From the NCBI RefSeq assembly GCF_038049935.1, contig NZ_CP145886.1, forward strand, positions 3,953,001-4,017,000: DNA of 64,000 nt, read 5' to 3'. A program made the translations under genes and the position numbers. Shown here piece by piece: positions 46,799 to 56,172 of this stretch (its first letter is position 1; each line of letters begins with the position of its first letter). Source of the stretch: Rossellomorea sp. y25 (GTDB lineage Bacteria; Bacillota; Bacilli; Bacillales; Bacillaceae_B). The notes under the pieces are model-generated. The model did no database searches, was not told the DNA's origin, and saw only the letters and a program-made list of their open reading frames with translations.

Positions 46799-47874
46799 AA
46801 TCCTCCTTGATCAGACTCAAATTTTTTCATGAAATCGACTAGTGCTTCCACCCCTTCAAAAGGCATGGCATTATATAAACTCGCACGCATTCCACCCACG
46901 GAACGATGCCCTTTTAAAAATTCAAACCCTTCTGCTTTGGCTTCTTTTAGAAACCGTGCATCCAGCTCCTCGTCACGTGTTGAAAAAGGAATGTTCATTA
47001 AGGAACGATTATTTTCCGGGACAGGGTTATGGAATAAAGATGATTCATCTATACAGTGGTATAAGAGACCGGCTTTCCTCTCATTTTCAGCCTGCATCCC
47101 TTCCACCCCGCCATTCTCCTTTACCCACTCCAGCACAAGCTTTAATACGTATATGGAGAAGGTCGGAGGCGTGTTAAAGAGGGAATCATGCTTTACATAC
47201 GTTTCATAATTCAACATCGTAGGACATGTATTCGATGCTTGACCGACCAGACTATCATGAATGATCGCCACCGTTACACCGGAAGGACCCAGATTCTTCT
47301 GAGCACCTGCGTAGATCAGTCCAAAAGAGGAAACATCTATTTTCTCAGAAAGAATGTGGGAGGACATATCGGCTACAAGTGGGATGCCTCCTGTTTCAGG
47401 CCACTCATGGTAACGTGTTCCTTCAATGGTATTGTTGGAGGTAATATGTATGTAGCTTGACTGTGGTGAAAAATCTTCTGGTGTATAAGCAGGGATATCG
47501 AACTTCTCTTGAGGTGATAAGGTTCGAACATTCCCAACCTTCTCCGCTTCTTTGACAGCTTTCTTCGACCAGCTGCCTGTCAGGATATAGTCAGCCTCTT
47601 GATGTGAACCGAGCAGATTAAGAGGAATCATGGAAAATTGCAGGGATGCTCCACCTTGCATAAATACGACATGGTAATCATCCGGGATCGAGAGCAGTTC
47701 ACGCAATAAACCTTGAGCTTCTTCTATTATTTTTTGGAAAGGAGCAGATCGATGACTCAATTCCATCACAGACATACCCGTTTCTTGATAGTTCAATAAT
47801 TCGCCTTGAACCTTTTTCAGAACAGGCTCAGGTAACACCGCAGGACCAGCAGAAAAATTATACACACGCTTCAA
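46795..47874 (-). CDS. serC: Phosphoserine aminotransferase
   Basis: SerC transaminates 3-phosphohydroxypyruvate with glutamate. The PLP Lys is in YAGAQKNLGPSGV; the start VYNFSAGPAVLP and GASLQFSMIPLNLL are family marks. The start is probably TTG at 47874 (MKRVYNF), as no ATG is near; alternative starts lie one to three codons upstream. It is the first gene of serC-serA, with a strong SigA promoter. Confidence 0.95.
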   Translation of the reverse strand: MKRVYNFSAGPAVLPEPVLKKVQGELLNYQETGMSVMELSHRSAPFQKIIEEAQGLLRELLSIPDDYHVVFMQGGASLQFSMIPLNLLGSHQEADYILTGSWSKKAVKEAEKVGNVRTLSPQEKFDIPAYTPEDFSPQSSYIHITSNNTIEGTRYHEWPETGGIPLVADMSSHILSEKIDVSSFGLIYAGAQKNLGPSGVTVAIIHDSLVGQASNTCPTMLNYETYVKHDSLFNTPPTFSIYVLKLVLEWVKENGGVEGMQAENERKAGLLYHCIDESSLFHNPVPENNRSLMNIPFSTRDEELDARFLKEAKAEGFEFLKGHRSVGGMRASLYNAMPFEGVEALVDFMKKFESDQGGL

Positions 47875-47908
47875 CAACAGCACCGCCTAAAGTTCAGAAT
47901 TTTTCAAC

Positions 47909-47937
47909 AGTATAATCGCGCCCAGTGGTTTAGTCAA
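47909..47937 (-). promoter_or_regulatory. SigA promoter of serC-serA
   Basis: TTGACT (47937-47932), 17 bases, TATACT (47914-47909) on the minus strand, about 35 bases before serC. Confidence 0.8.
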
Positions 47938-48032
47938 TATCAAAAACCCATGATGAAAACGCTTAACATAACCGTTTTTAGGCTCATGCGTGGTTATGGA
48001 TTGATTCTTTGTTGTTTTTAAAAACGGACATA

Positions 48033-48082
48033 AAAAAACCGGCTCCCCCATTTACCCGCGAAGGGCAAGATGAAGGGAGCCG
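48033..48082 (-). terminator. Terminator after ktrB
   Basis: CGGCTCCC (48040-48047) pairs with GGGAGCCG (48075-48082), with a smaller internal pairing, followed on the minus strand by TTTTTTTA. Confidence 0.8.
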
Positions 48083-48094
48083 ATTGTATGAACA

Positions 48095-49417
48095 TTAACC
48101 TGTTAAAATATCTTCTTTTGGATAGCGGATCTTTTCTTTGTCTGGTCTGGATAGGGAGAAGGCCAGTGTGAGGGGCCCCAGTTTCCCGACAAACATCACG
48201 ATGATGATGATCCATTTACCTATTGATGTCAAAGATCCGGTAATTCCCATGGACAATCCCACCGTTCCAAAGGCTGATACCACTTCAAAGAGAATAGCCA
48301 TGAAAGAAGCATTCCTTTCTGTCATATCAAGAAAAAAGAGAGCCGTAAAGACAAGGAGCACACTGATCATAGACACCGCCAAGGCCTTAAAAATATAGTT
48401 TTGATCAATCGTACGACGGAAAATACGAATCTCTCTTTTCTCCTTTAAGAAAGCAAACACACTCAATGAAATGACGACAAAGGTGGTAAGCTTGATTCCT
48501 CCACCCGTGGAAGCACTACCGGCTCCTATGAACATCAAAAGAATCGTGAGAAGCAATGTGGAGCGCTCCATGCTGCTATAATCAAGCGTGTTAAAACCAG
48601 CCGTGCGGGGGGTGACCGCTTGAAAATACGAAGCGAATAGTTTATCCAGTAGTGGCAATTGAGCCAGTGTATTCGGGTTATTATACTCCAGGATGAAAAT
48701 CATCATAAAAGCGAATACATTGAGAACAAATGTCCCAACCACCATGATCTTCGTATGAAGTGACAGCCTTCTGATCGTTTTCGATTTCCATAGGTCCACT
48801 AAAACAGTGAATCCGATCCCTCCTAAAATAAACAGAAACGAAATCGTGATATTGACGACGGGACTTCCCACGTAACCCATTAAACTATCGGACCAAAGAG
48901 AGAATCCAGCATTATTAAACGCAGAAATAGAATGAAATAAACTGAAGTACAGCCCTCTTCTCCATCCGAATTCCGGTACCCATTCCGATGCCAATAAAAG
49001 AACAGCGAAGCCTTCTACAAGGAACGAAAAGATGAATAAATATTTTACAAGCTTGATGACTCCTCCTACGGAAGTCTGATTTAACGCCTGTTGAAGAAGA
49101 AGTCGTTCTTTAAACCCAATTTTCTTTCCGAGCATCATAAAGATCAAGACGGCAAAGGACATGATACCCAGCCCTCCGATTTGGATCAGACTCATAATGA
49201 CCACTTCTCCAAAAAGGGTGAAGGCATCTCCTGTATCCACGACCGCAAGCCCTGTAACCGTCATGGCGGAAGTCGTCGTGAACAAGGCATCAAGCCATGT
49301 AATCGATTCCGTGGTGGCAAACGGCAGCTTAAGCAAACCCATTCCTACTATGATAAAGAATAGGAATGTCACAACGAGAAGCTGAGGAGGGCTTAACCGG
49401 ATCACCTTATGCTTCAT
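48095..49417 (-). CDS. ktrB: Potassium uptake channel subunit KtrB
   Basis: KtrB is the membrane K+/Na+ translocating subunit of the Trk/Ktr/HKT family. The 440-residue protein has four M1-P-M2 repeats with selectivity-filter Gly residues (for example SAMTVTGLAVVDTGD, FNNAGFSLW, TPRTAGFNTLD, FGTVGLSMGITG). The gating loop GAGSASTGGGIKLTT is present. It lies three bases after ktrA. Adjacent placement and the upstream riboswitch favour ktrAB over the solo ktrC/ktrD type. Confidence 0.94.
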   Translation of the reverse strand: MKHKVIRLSPPQLLVVTFLFFIIVGMGLLKLPFATTESITWLDALFTTTSAMTVTGLAVVDTGDAFTLFGEVVIMSLIQIGGLGIMSFAVLIFMMLGKKIGFKERLLLQQALNQTSVGGVIKLVKYLFIFSFLVEGFAVLLLASEWVPEFGWRRGLYFSLFHSISAFNNAGFSLWSDSLMGYVGSPVVNITISFLFILGGIGFTVLVDLWKSKTIRRLSLHTKIMVVGTFVLNVFAFMMIFILEYNNPNTLAQLPLLDKLFASYFQAVTPRTAGFNTLDYSSMERSTLLLTILLMFIGAGSASTGGGIKLTTFVVISLSVFAFLKEKREIRIFRRTIDQNYIFKALAVSMISVLLVFTALFFLDMTERNASFMAILFEVVSAFGTVGLSMGITGSLTSIGKWIIIIVMFVGKLGPLTLAFSLSRPDKEKIRYPKEDILTG

Positions 49418-49420
49418 AAG

Positions 49421-50077
49421 TTATACACCTTCTTTTTCAAATCGGTTGATATCCCTGTTATGTCCAATGACGATCAGTAGATCTTCCATTTTTATGACTT
49501 CATCGGCAGAAGGGGATACAATGACTTCCTCCCCTCGGTGAATGGCAATGATATTACAACCGAATTTTGCCCGGACATCAAGATCATTTAAGGATTTGCC
49601 CGCGACCTTTTTAGACGCACGCACTTCTACAATACTGTGTTCTTTCGATACTTCGATATAATCAATGATCTTTTCTGACGTAATGTGATGGGCAATCCTT
49701 CGTGCCATGTCACGTTCAGGGTGAATGACTTTATCGGCCCCGATCCGGTCCAACACCTTCTGATGATAAGCGTTCGAAGCTTTCACCCATACTTCTTTAA
49801 CCCCTAATTCTTTTAAAAGTAAAGTGGTAAGAATACTTGCCTCTATATTATCCCCAAAGGACACGATCACGTGATCAAAATTTCTGAGCCCAAGGGATTT
49901 CAACACAGATTCATCCATCGCATTCGCCTGCACGGCATGCGTGGCAATGTCTATATACTGTTGGACAACATCGTGATGAATATCTATGGCTAACACTTCA
50001 ACATCCAGGTCAGCTAATTCCTGAACCAGATTTCCTCCAAATCTCCCTAATCCAATAACGGCAAACTGCTTTTTCAT
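49421..50077 (-). CDS. ktrA: Potassium uptake regulatory subunit KtrA (RCK)
   Basis: KtrA is the cytosolic ring that gates KtrB on binding ATP/ADP and c-di-AMP. The RCK_N Rossmann motif is VIGLGRFGGNLVQEL, with the acidic end of beta 2 in VLAIDIH. An RCK_C domain (about 135-218) follows. I start at 50077 (MKKQFAVIG), which has AGGATTTC upstream. A c-di-AMP riboswitch 260 bases upstream adds transcriptional control. The 5' leader is interrupted by a family B repeat. Confidence 0.94.
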   Translation of the reverse strand: MKKQFAVIGLGRFGGNLVQELADLDVEVLAIDIHHDVVQQYIDIATHAVQANAMDESVLKSLGLRNFDHVIVSFGDNIEASILTTLLLKELGVKEVWVKASNAYHQKVLDRIGADKVIHPERDMARRIAHHITSEKIIDYIEVSKEHSIVEVRASKKVAGKSLNDLDVRAKFGCNIIAIHRGEEVIVSPSADEVIKMEDLLIVIGHNRDINRFEKEGV

Positions 50078-50136
50078 GATGAAATCCTCCAAAACCTTTT
50101 TAATAGCTTAACCATCTAGTACTTCTTCCTTACAAC

Positions 50137-50252
50137 AAAAGCGCAGACAGCTCAAACAGAGACGGTAACATAAGACGAACCTGGCGAAGACTTCCTTTGC
50201 CTTTTTGGCAGGTTTGACTCATGTCCTCTGGCCTCCAGCCTCCGGAGCCGGA
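50137..50252. repeat. Family B repeat, copy 2 (in the ktrAB leader)
   Basis: The block starts AAAAGCGCAGACAG and ends CTCCGGAGCCGGAC. It shares the order of landmarks with 35892-36013: ACATAAGACGAA, CTTTGCCTTTTTGG, TTTGACTCATG and the GGAGC-GGAC end. Internal arms CGAACCTG and CAGGTTTG can pair. It lies between the riboswitch terminator and ktrA, so it is transcribed in the leader. Confidence 0.7.
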
Positions 50253-50264
50253 CTTCTAAAACAA

Positions 50265-50298
50265 CGCAAAAAGACCAACAGGAACTAAGCCTGTGGTC
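50265..50298 (-). terminator. Riboswitch-controlled terminator of ktrAB
   Basis: On the minus strand GACCACAGG and CCTGTTGGTC form a hairpin with one bulge, followed directly by TTTTTGCG. It begins 38 bases after the aptamer, in the place of the expression platform. Confidence 0.85.
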
Positions 50299-50335
50299 AT
50301 CCATAATCGATCACAAGTATCATCCTCTCCCATTA

Positions 50336-50447
50336 CGCTTACGAGGTTAGCTGACGGATTCGGGTTATGGAAGTAGCCCTACCTTTCAAAAGAAAGGATT
50401 CACCCCTTTAAATACTCGGGTCCCCCGCTTCAAAAATGAATTAAGCG
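50336..50447 (-). ncRNA. ydaO/yuaA-type c-di-AMP riboswitch
   Basis: The minus strand begins CGCTTAAT (50447) and ends GTAAGCG (50336), forming stem P1. The conserved core is present in order: CGGGGGACCC, GGGGTGAATCC, AGGGCTACTTCC, ATAACCCGAATCCGTCAGCT and AACCTCGTAAGCG. This is the aptamer class found upstream of ktrA (yuaA) and ydaO in B. subtilis. Binding of c-di-AMP favours the downstream terminator, so potassium uptake is shut off when c-di-AMP is high. Confidence 0.96.
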
Positions 50448-50643
50448 ATTAAGAATATTTATTTGATGATAGATATATTACTCCTCTCCTAATTCGTTGT
50501 AAATAGGTTTTATGTAAAATTTTTTAGTCTCTTTTCGTAAAGTTTTTTGCTATTGAAAAAGCGAGTAGTGGTTGATGTTTCTATATCCGGGGAATAGCAT
50601 ACATAAGTATTGCGAAAATAGAACCAGAAGGGAAGAAGTGTTT

Positions 50644-51495
50644 ATGGCAGGAGTTTCATCCATTACAACATCAAGCAGTTCATCTGTTTCATCAAATGAT
50701 ATAAAACCTTGGATTCGAGGGTTTGCACGAATTGGATATATTTCGAGAGGAATTGTTTATATGCTGATCGGTGCATTAGCCGTTATGGCGGCACTCGGAA
50801 TAGGAGGAAGCACTTCGGACTCGAGCGGTGCCTTTGCAGCAGTGGCGAGCAAACCCTTCGGGGAAGTCCTTCTCTGGATATTAGGTCTTGGTCTGATTGG
50901 AATCGTTCTTTGGCGCCTCATTCAAGTGGTAAAGGATCCAGAACATGTGAAAAACGACGGGAAATCCATGTTTAGAAGGCTGGCTAATCTGATCAGCGGG
51001 ATTGCATACGGTTCTTTAACTTATAATGCTTTCGCGATTGCAATGCATGCCAAAAGCTCCGGGTCGGGTTCGGGATCTAAACAGACCTTATCTGCTAAGT
51101 TATTGTCTCAGCCCTTTGGTCAATGGATTGTCGGGATTGTCGGACTTATCATTATTGGATATGCACTCTATGAAATTCATAAAGCTTATACTGAGAAATA
51201 CACGAATAAATTTAAACGGCATGAAATGTCCGAGAAAGAATGGGAAATGGGAAGAAAGACAGGAAAGCTAGGGTTATATTCCCGAGGCATGGTCTTTTTA
51301 CTGATCGGTTATTTCTTTATTCAAACGGCGATCACAGCCGATCCTGATAAAACACAAGGATTGGACGGGGCACTTTCCAAGATCGCTCAACAACCTTATG
51401 GACAATGGCTGCTTGGATTTGTGGCGGCAGGATTGGTCCTTTATGGCGTATTTCAGATTCTAACAGGAAAAAACCGTCATATGAGCATTTATTAA
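50644..51495 (+). CDS. DUF1206 membrane protein
   Basis: The 283-residue protein starts with a Ser/Thr-rich stretch and has three tandem DUF1206 units of two membrane helices each (ARIGYISRGIVYMLIGALAV, LANLISGIAYGSLTYNAFAI, GLYSRGMVFLLIGYFFIQTA). The repeated RGIVY and RGMVF motifs and PFGQW or PYGQW end each unit. Function is unknown. I start at 50644, five bases after AAGGGAAGAAG. A possible SigB promoter (GTTGAT, 13 bases, GGGAAT at 50571-50595) precedes it, but the match is weak. Confidence 0.82.
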   Translation: MAGVSSITTSSSSSVSSNDIKPWIRGFARIGYISRGIVYMLIGALAVMAALGIGGSTSDSSGAFAAVASKPFGEVLLWILGLGLIGIVLWRLIQVVKDPEHVKNDGKSMFRRLANLISGIAYGSLTYNAFAIAMHAKSSGSGSGSKQTLSAKLLSQPFGQWIVGIVGLIIIGYALYEIHKAYTEKYTNKFKRHEMSEKEWEMGRKTGKLGLYSRGMVFLLIGYFFIQTAITADPDKTQGLDGALSKIAQQPYGQWLLGFVAAGLVLYGVFQILTGKNRHMSIY

Positions 51496-51501
51496 GAATG
51501 A

Positions 51502-51533
51502 AAAGGAGCAGCCAATCGGCAGCTCCTTTTTCC
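51502..51533. terminator. Bidirectional terminator
   Basis: AAAGGAGC and GCTCCTTT enclose a 12-base loop, with T-rich tails both ways. It separates the DUF1206 gene from the convergent deacetylase gene. Confidence 0.75.
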
Positions 51534-51553
51534 TTGTTCTTCTGGCATCAATG

Positions 51554-52504
51554 TTAAAATGTAACTGGATCCATTTCTTCTGTTAAAGTCTTCATATTAT
51601 ATCCTTGATCATTCAACTTCTTAAGTAAAGAATCTAAATAAGCGAGTGTCGTATGCTTTTCATGCATAAGAATGACTTTTGACTGATTTTCATATGGAAA
51701 ATAAGCTAACTGATCCACAACACTCTGAACATACTCCCCACTATGAAATTTCCAATCTTCACTATCCACATTCCAATCCCATAATCTAAATCCTTCTTTC
51801 TTTACTGCTGTCAAATATTCCGGTTTCATATTGGGTACGGACCCATAAGGAACGCGAATCAACTCGCTTCGAATACCTGTAATGGACTCTAACGTAGATT
51901 GAGCCGTCACCATCTCCCCTACAACCGATTTACTAGATTGGTAGATTTCGGATACATCATGGGTGACACCATGCAACCCGACGCTATGCCCTTCTTCCAC
52001 CATCTGTCGAACGGCCTCACTATGTTTTTTCATATTCGGTTCCAGCATAAAGAAGCTCGCTTTTGCCCCATATTGATTAAGCACTTTAAGAATCGCTTTC
52101 GTATTTTCATTAGGACCATCATCGAATGTGATGTAAACCGTCTTTTCATCCTCGAAGTTCCCTTGTTCATTCACATTGGTCGAATGGTCTTCTATTTTCA
52201 CTTCCTCATAGTAATTTTCGTCTTTCACACTCTCTGCTTCATTGGAATTAACTCCTTGTTCCTCTCCTTGAGTGCTGTCATGGTCCTCATTCCCTACTAC
52301 AGGTTGTCCCGCTTCGCCTTCCTCTTTTTCAGAAGGTTCTTCCTGGACTGCTTTTTGTTGAGTCGTTGGTTCCTTTGAAATCTTCGCTTCCCCGGTGTCC
52401 AATACCCACGAAGTTGAAAGAATGAGTAATAATACGATCGCGCCCGCCAAGCCTCCCAATTCAATGGGCTTAATCCATTTTCTTTTTTTCCGTTGTCTCC
52501 CCAT
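51554..52504 (-). CDS. Membrane-anchored polysaccharide deacetylase (NodB domain)
   Basis: The roughly 316-residue protein has one N-terminal membrane anchor (about 14-35), a long Glu-rich linker (about 40-120) and a NodB homology domain. Its motifs are TFDDGP (general base and metal Asp), SVGLHGVTHD (metal His pair), RVPYGS and VILMHEK. It is expected to remove N-acetyl groups from peptidoglycan or another GlcNAc polymer outside the membrane. I start at the ATG at 52504, six bases after AAAGGTG. A link to the polymer made at 8-10 kb is possible but not shown. Confidence 0.88.
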   Translation of the reverse strand: MGRQRKKRKWIKPIELGGLAGAIVLLLILSTSWVLDTGEAKISKEPTTQQKAVQEEPSEKEEGEAGQPVVGNEDHDSTQGEEQGVNSNEAESVKDENYYEEVKIEDHSTNVNEQGNFEDEKTVYITFDDGPNENTKAILKVLNQYGAKASFFMLEPNMKKHSEAVRQMVEEGHSVGLHGVTHDVSEIYQSSKSVVGEMVTAQSTLESITGIRSELIRVPYGSVPNMKPEYLTAVKKEGFRLWDWNVDSEDWKFHSGEYVQSVVDQLAYFPYENQSKVILMHEKHTTLAYLDSLLKKLNDQGYNMKTLTEEMDPVTF

Positions 52505-52672
52505 ATCGATCACCTTTCTCCATTCTTGTTATGTTAAATGATAGGGTCATAGGCGATGAAAAGGGTTACTTGCCGGTTACAAAGCAAGGCGACTTTTGTA
52601 ACTTTTTTGTTACTTTTGTCGATTGAGTTTACACTATACTAGTGAAAGCTATAGGCAGGATGTGATGATCAA

Positions 52673-53905
52673 TTGAAGAAGATTTTGTTCCTTATGGGTT
52701 GTCTTTTCGTGTGTACGGGTTGCTCATTATTCCAATCCAATACATCGTTACTGAAGCCGCCTGAACTTCCGGTTAAACAGCAGGAAGTGAAACAAGCGAT
52801 CGGAAAATATGTTCCCTCACAGGCGGAATGGGTTTCACCGATTGAAGACAAACAAGCGAATAAAATGATTGAAGCAGATTTGGATCACGATCAAATGAAC
52901 GAATTGATCGTATTTTATAGACTAACTGATCAAACCTCTCAAATAGAAGCCATTGTTCTAAAGGAAGAAAAAGGGGATTGGAAGGAAAAAATGAAATTGA
53001 AAGACCTTGGAAGGGAACTACATAAAGTGGAATTTCTCGACTTAAATCAGGATGGATACCAAGAAATATTGGTTGGGTTCTCTTTCTCAGAAGACACCTC
53101 AGACAAAGCATTGATCGTGTACGACCTGAGTAAAGGTAAGCCTCAGAAGCTGTTTGAATCCCAATATAGTGCGTTTTTTTCAGGGAACTTCACGAAAGAT
53201 ACTCAAGGGGAAATCCTCCTCGCATCACTGGTACCAAACCAGTCTCATTCTGTTCGTCTTTATCAATTCAGCAACCATAAAATGAACGTGTTAGATGAGC
53301 TGAAATTAGATCCATATGTATACCCTTACTACCACTCCTTAGCCGGGTCCATTTCCCCTTCATTAAAAGGAGCGATACTGGATGCAGGTGTAGGTGCTCA
53401 TTCGTCTACGTCATTCATTATTGGTGTAGAGGGTGAGAAGTTGAGGAATGTCTTACCGGAAAACATGAAGGAGGAAGAGCTTTTCAGGGCATATGCCGTG
53501 AATAGTGAAGATTCCAACGGAGATGGAATCCTTGAATTCACTCTTCAAAAAGAGGCAGGCGATGATAATCTTGCCTATTCTGACATGCCTTTCATCAATG
53601 AGTATTATCAGCTCAGCGACCAAAAACAAGCCGAGCTCATTCATCGATACTACGACAATGCAGCTTATTTATACAGGTTCGAGATCCCCCAGGACTGGCC
53701 CTCTGTATATATAGAGGAATCAGAAGACGGACGTTATGTGGAATTTCTTTCTACTAAAGATGGCAGCGTGCTATATGATGTATACGCGATTGACAAGGGT
53801 CAACCACTGCCAAAAGGGTGGAGTCTATTGTATGAAAGCAATCAATTCACATATGTAACAAAATACTCAACGGCAATAGGCAAGCGCCTTTTCCAGCCAA
53901 TCTGA
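52673..53905 (+). CDS. Lipoprotein with Asp-rich VCBS/EF-hand-like loops
   Basis: The 410-residue protein has a lipoprotein signal (KKILFLMGCLFV, lipobox CTGC, Cys at about 17). Several Asp/Asn-rich calcium-type loops follow (DLDHDQMNE, DLNQDGYQE, DSNGDGILE), as in FG-GAP/VCBS beta-propeller blades. It starts at a TTG at 52673. It lies 23 bases before an OmpR-type regulator gene, then its kinase. It may be an accessory sensor or a target of that system. I recognise no named family. Confidence 0.7.
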   Translation: MKKILFLMGCLFVCTGCSLFQSNTSLLKPPELPVKQQEVKQAIGKYVPSQAEWVSPIEDKQANKMIEADLDHDQMNELIVFYRLTDQTSQIEAIVLKEEKGDWKEKMKLKDLGRELHKVEFLDLNQDGYQEILVGFSFSEDTSDKALIVYDLSKGKPQKLFESQYSAFFSGNFTKDTQGEILLASLVPNQSHSVRLYQFSNHKMNVLDELKLDPYVYPYYHSLAGSISPSLKGAILDAGVGAHSSTSFIIGVEGEKLRNVLPENMKEEELFRAYAVNSEDSNGDGILEFTLQKEAGDDNLAYSDMPFINEYYQLSDQKQAELIHRYYDNAAYLYRFEIPQDWPSVYIEESEDGRYVEFLSTKDGSVLYDVYAIDKGQPLPKGWSLLYESNQFTYVTKYSTAIGKRLFQPI

Positions 53906-53928
53906 TGACAAAATGGAGGTGTAGTTGG

Positions 53929-54621
53929 ATGAAGAACATTTTGATTATTGAAGATGAAGAATCCATCCGTGGCTTTATCGAGATTAACTTAATGCGATAC
54001 GGATACGCCGTCTTTCAAGCTGGGAGCGCAGAGGACGGAATCCACCTGATCAAGAGAGCACACCCCCCCATCGATATTGTCCTACTTGATGTCATGCTCC
54101 CCGGTATGAACGGATTTGAAGCATGTAAAGAGATAAGAAATTGGAATCCATCCATTGGAATCATCATGTTAACAGCCAAAGTGCAGGAAATGGATAAGGT
54201 ACACGGATTGATGAATGGGGCAGATGATTATATCCCGAAACCATTCAGTCCAAATGAACTCATTGCTCGAATCGAATCGTTACTCAGAAGAATGAATGTT
54301 CATCGGGACAAGGAGGATAGCCAATCCCCCATCACGCTAAACGAACAGAAGAGACTTCTATTCGTTCAAGGAAAGAAGATTGACCTTTCCCCGATAGAGT
54401 ATGAATTACTCAGCATCATTTTCAAGGCAAATGGAGAAGCGATCTCCCGCAATGATCTCTTGGATGAAGTATGGGGACTTCAGTACGCAGGGGATCCGAA
54501 GATTGTGGACGTAAATATTCGGCGAATACGTCAAAAAATTGAAAATGACCCTTCCCGTCCTCACTATATCCTTACGGTTTGGGGATATGGGTATCGCTGG
54601 AATGACGAAAATGGGAATTAA
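53929..54621 (+). CDS. OmpR-family response regulator
   Basis: The 230-residue protein has a receiver (acidic EDEE at 8-11, phospho-acceptor Asp in IVLLDVMLPG, Thr in MLTAK, Lys in PKPFSP). A winged-helix DNA-binding domain follows (about 130-228, LSPIEYELLSIIF, VDVNIRRIRQKI, WGYGYRW). TGGAGGT lies eight bases before the ATG. Its end overlaps the kinase gene. Targets are unknown; the lipoprotein gene upstream and the symporter downstream are candidates by neighbourhood. Confidence 0.92.
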   Translation: MKNILIIEDEESIRGFIEINLMRYGYAVFQAGSAEDGIHLIKRAHPPIDIVLLDVMLPGMNGFEACKEIRNWNPSIGIIMLTAKVQEMDKVHGLMNGADDYIPKPFSPNELIARIESLLRRMNVHRDKEDSQSPITLNEQKRLLFVQGKKIDLSPIEYELLSIIFKANGEAISRNDLLDEVWGLQYAGDPKIVDVNIRRIRQKIENDPSRPHYILTVWGYGYRWNDENGN

Positions 54622-55996
54622 AAGAAGATTACTCATTCAGAACGTCTCTCTTATTACCTTAACCATTCTGTTATTTTTGGGCATTCTCGTTTCTGGAATC
54701 TATTCTTATTACTACATCGGTACAATAGATATGCTGAAGAATCATGCTGTGAATTCATCACAGTTTGCCAATAAATATATGAACCTGCATTCCTTTACCT
54801 TGAGGAATGAATTGACTAATCTCCAAAATAATTTCTCCATCCCTCAAGCCGAAACACAAATATTAAACGCACGTGGAGACTTATTATCCTCTTCTAGTGG
54901 TTTTATTCCGGATGAAAAGCCTGATTTCAAGGATATTGAGGAGGCATTTCGAAATGGCAGCGGAACTTGGATCGGCAACCACCCTATAACAGGTGAGCAT
55001 ATCTTGGCTGTGTCTGTACCATTAAATGGAGAGAATAACACCATTGGATTGATCCGGTTTATAACATCCCTGGAATCACTGGATAACAATTTCCGAACAA
55101 TCTTGCTTTCTTTGTTTTTAATTGGACTCGTTATTTTGCTTATCGTTTTTATGGTGAGTACACTTTTTGCACGTAATTTAACGAAACCTGTGATTGAACT
55201 GACCGAAGCATCACAGAAGCTTGCCAAAGGAGAATTGGAAACAAGAATTGTCGGACAGTACAAGGACGAATTCCAAACCTTGAGTACATCCTTTAATGAC
55301 ATGGCTAGGGAACTCCTTAAAACCGAGAAAATGAAGAATGAGTTCATCTCTTCGGTTTCCCATGAAATTCGCACTCCCCTTACAAGTATTAAAGGGTGGA
55401 GCGAAACATTGCTGACGGGTGATTTACAAAATGTTCAGGAAAACAAAACGGGGTTGACCATCATTTCAAAGGAAACGAATCGATTAATTGGACTGGTAGA
55501 GGATCTATTGGACTTCTCGCGTTTTTCAAATGGATCATTTACGATTCACCCCACTACCTTTTCTTTCATTCGACCTCTGAATGAAGTCATTCTACAGCTG
55601 AATCAAAAACGGAAAGAAAAAGGTATATCCATTATGTTGGAAAGCGATGAGACAGTGGATCTATTCGCCGATGAAAATCGTATCCGACAAGTGTTGATCA
55701 ATCTCTTAGATAACGCAATAAAGTACTCGGACCCGAATTCAACGGTTTTCATTCGTTATATCCAGACGAATTCCCATTTTACCTTCGAAATAAAAGATGA
55801 GGGGCAGGGAATCGACCCGGAACACCTGCAACACATTGCCACCTTATTCTATAAGGAGAGGGAGAATTCAGATGGGGTAGGGTTAGGATTAGCGATCTGT
55901 AAAAACATCGTTGAATTGCACCATGGAAAATTTTTTGTGAAAAGTGATAAGGGTTCAGGTACAACGGCCGGTTTTACCATTCCCTTACGTTCTTAA
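54602..55996 (+). CDS. Two-component sensor histidine kinase
   Basis: The roughly 464-residue kinase has TM1 (about 10-38), an extracytoplasmic sensor of about 130 residues, TM2 (about 165-190) and HAMP (NLTKPVIELTEA). HisKA carries phospho-acceptor His in SVSHEIRTPL. The ATPase has LLDNAIKYS, DEGQGIDP and GVGLGLAICKN. Two starts (54602 and 54611) overlap the end of the regulator gene, so they are coupled. The sensor domain gives no ligand clue. Confidence 0.9.
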   Translation: MTKMGIKRRLLIQNVSLITLTILLFLGILVSGIYSYYYIGTIDMLKNHAVNSSQFANKYMNLHSFTLRNELTNLQNNFSIPQAETQILNARGDLLSSSSGFIPDEKPDFKDIEEAFRNGSGTWIGNHPITGEHILAVSVPLNGENNTIGLIRFITSLESLDNNFRTILLSLFLIGLVILLIVFMVSTLFARNLTKPVIELTEASQKLAKGELETRIVGQYKDEFQTLSTSFNDMARELLKTEKMKNEFISSVSHEIRTPLTSIKGWSETLLTGDLQNVQENKTGLTIISKETNRLIGLVEDLLDFSRFSNGSFTIHPTTFSFIRPLNEVILQLNQKRKEKGISIMLESDETVDLFADENRIRQVLINLLDNAIKYSDPNSTVFIRYIQTNSHFTFEIKDEGQGIDPEHLQHIATLFYKERENSDGVGLGLAICKNIVELHHGKFFVKSDKGSGTTAGFTIPLRS

Positions 55997-56030
55997 AGAG
56001 CTTGGATTTTGAATCCAGGCTCTTTCTTTA
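55995..56030 (+). terminator. Terminator after the kinase
   Basis: AAAGAGC-TTGGATT pairs with AATCCAGGCTCTTT around a short loop, followed by CTTTATAAT. It directly follows the kinase stop codon. Confidence 0.8.
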
Positions 56031-56172
56031 TAATCGATTAGGCATGAATTTTGACACTCCTTTCATTCTATTGTATCTTATGACAATGAATCCTCACTAA
56101 ACCTATCAGAATTATAGAAATAGTATTTTTGAGATATTTGGGGAAATCTACTAAATAGAAGGAGTGGCTACA

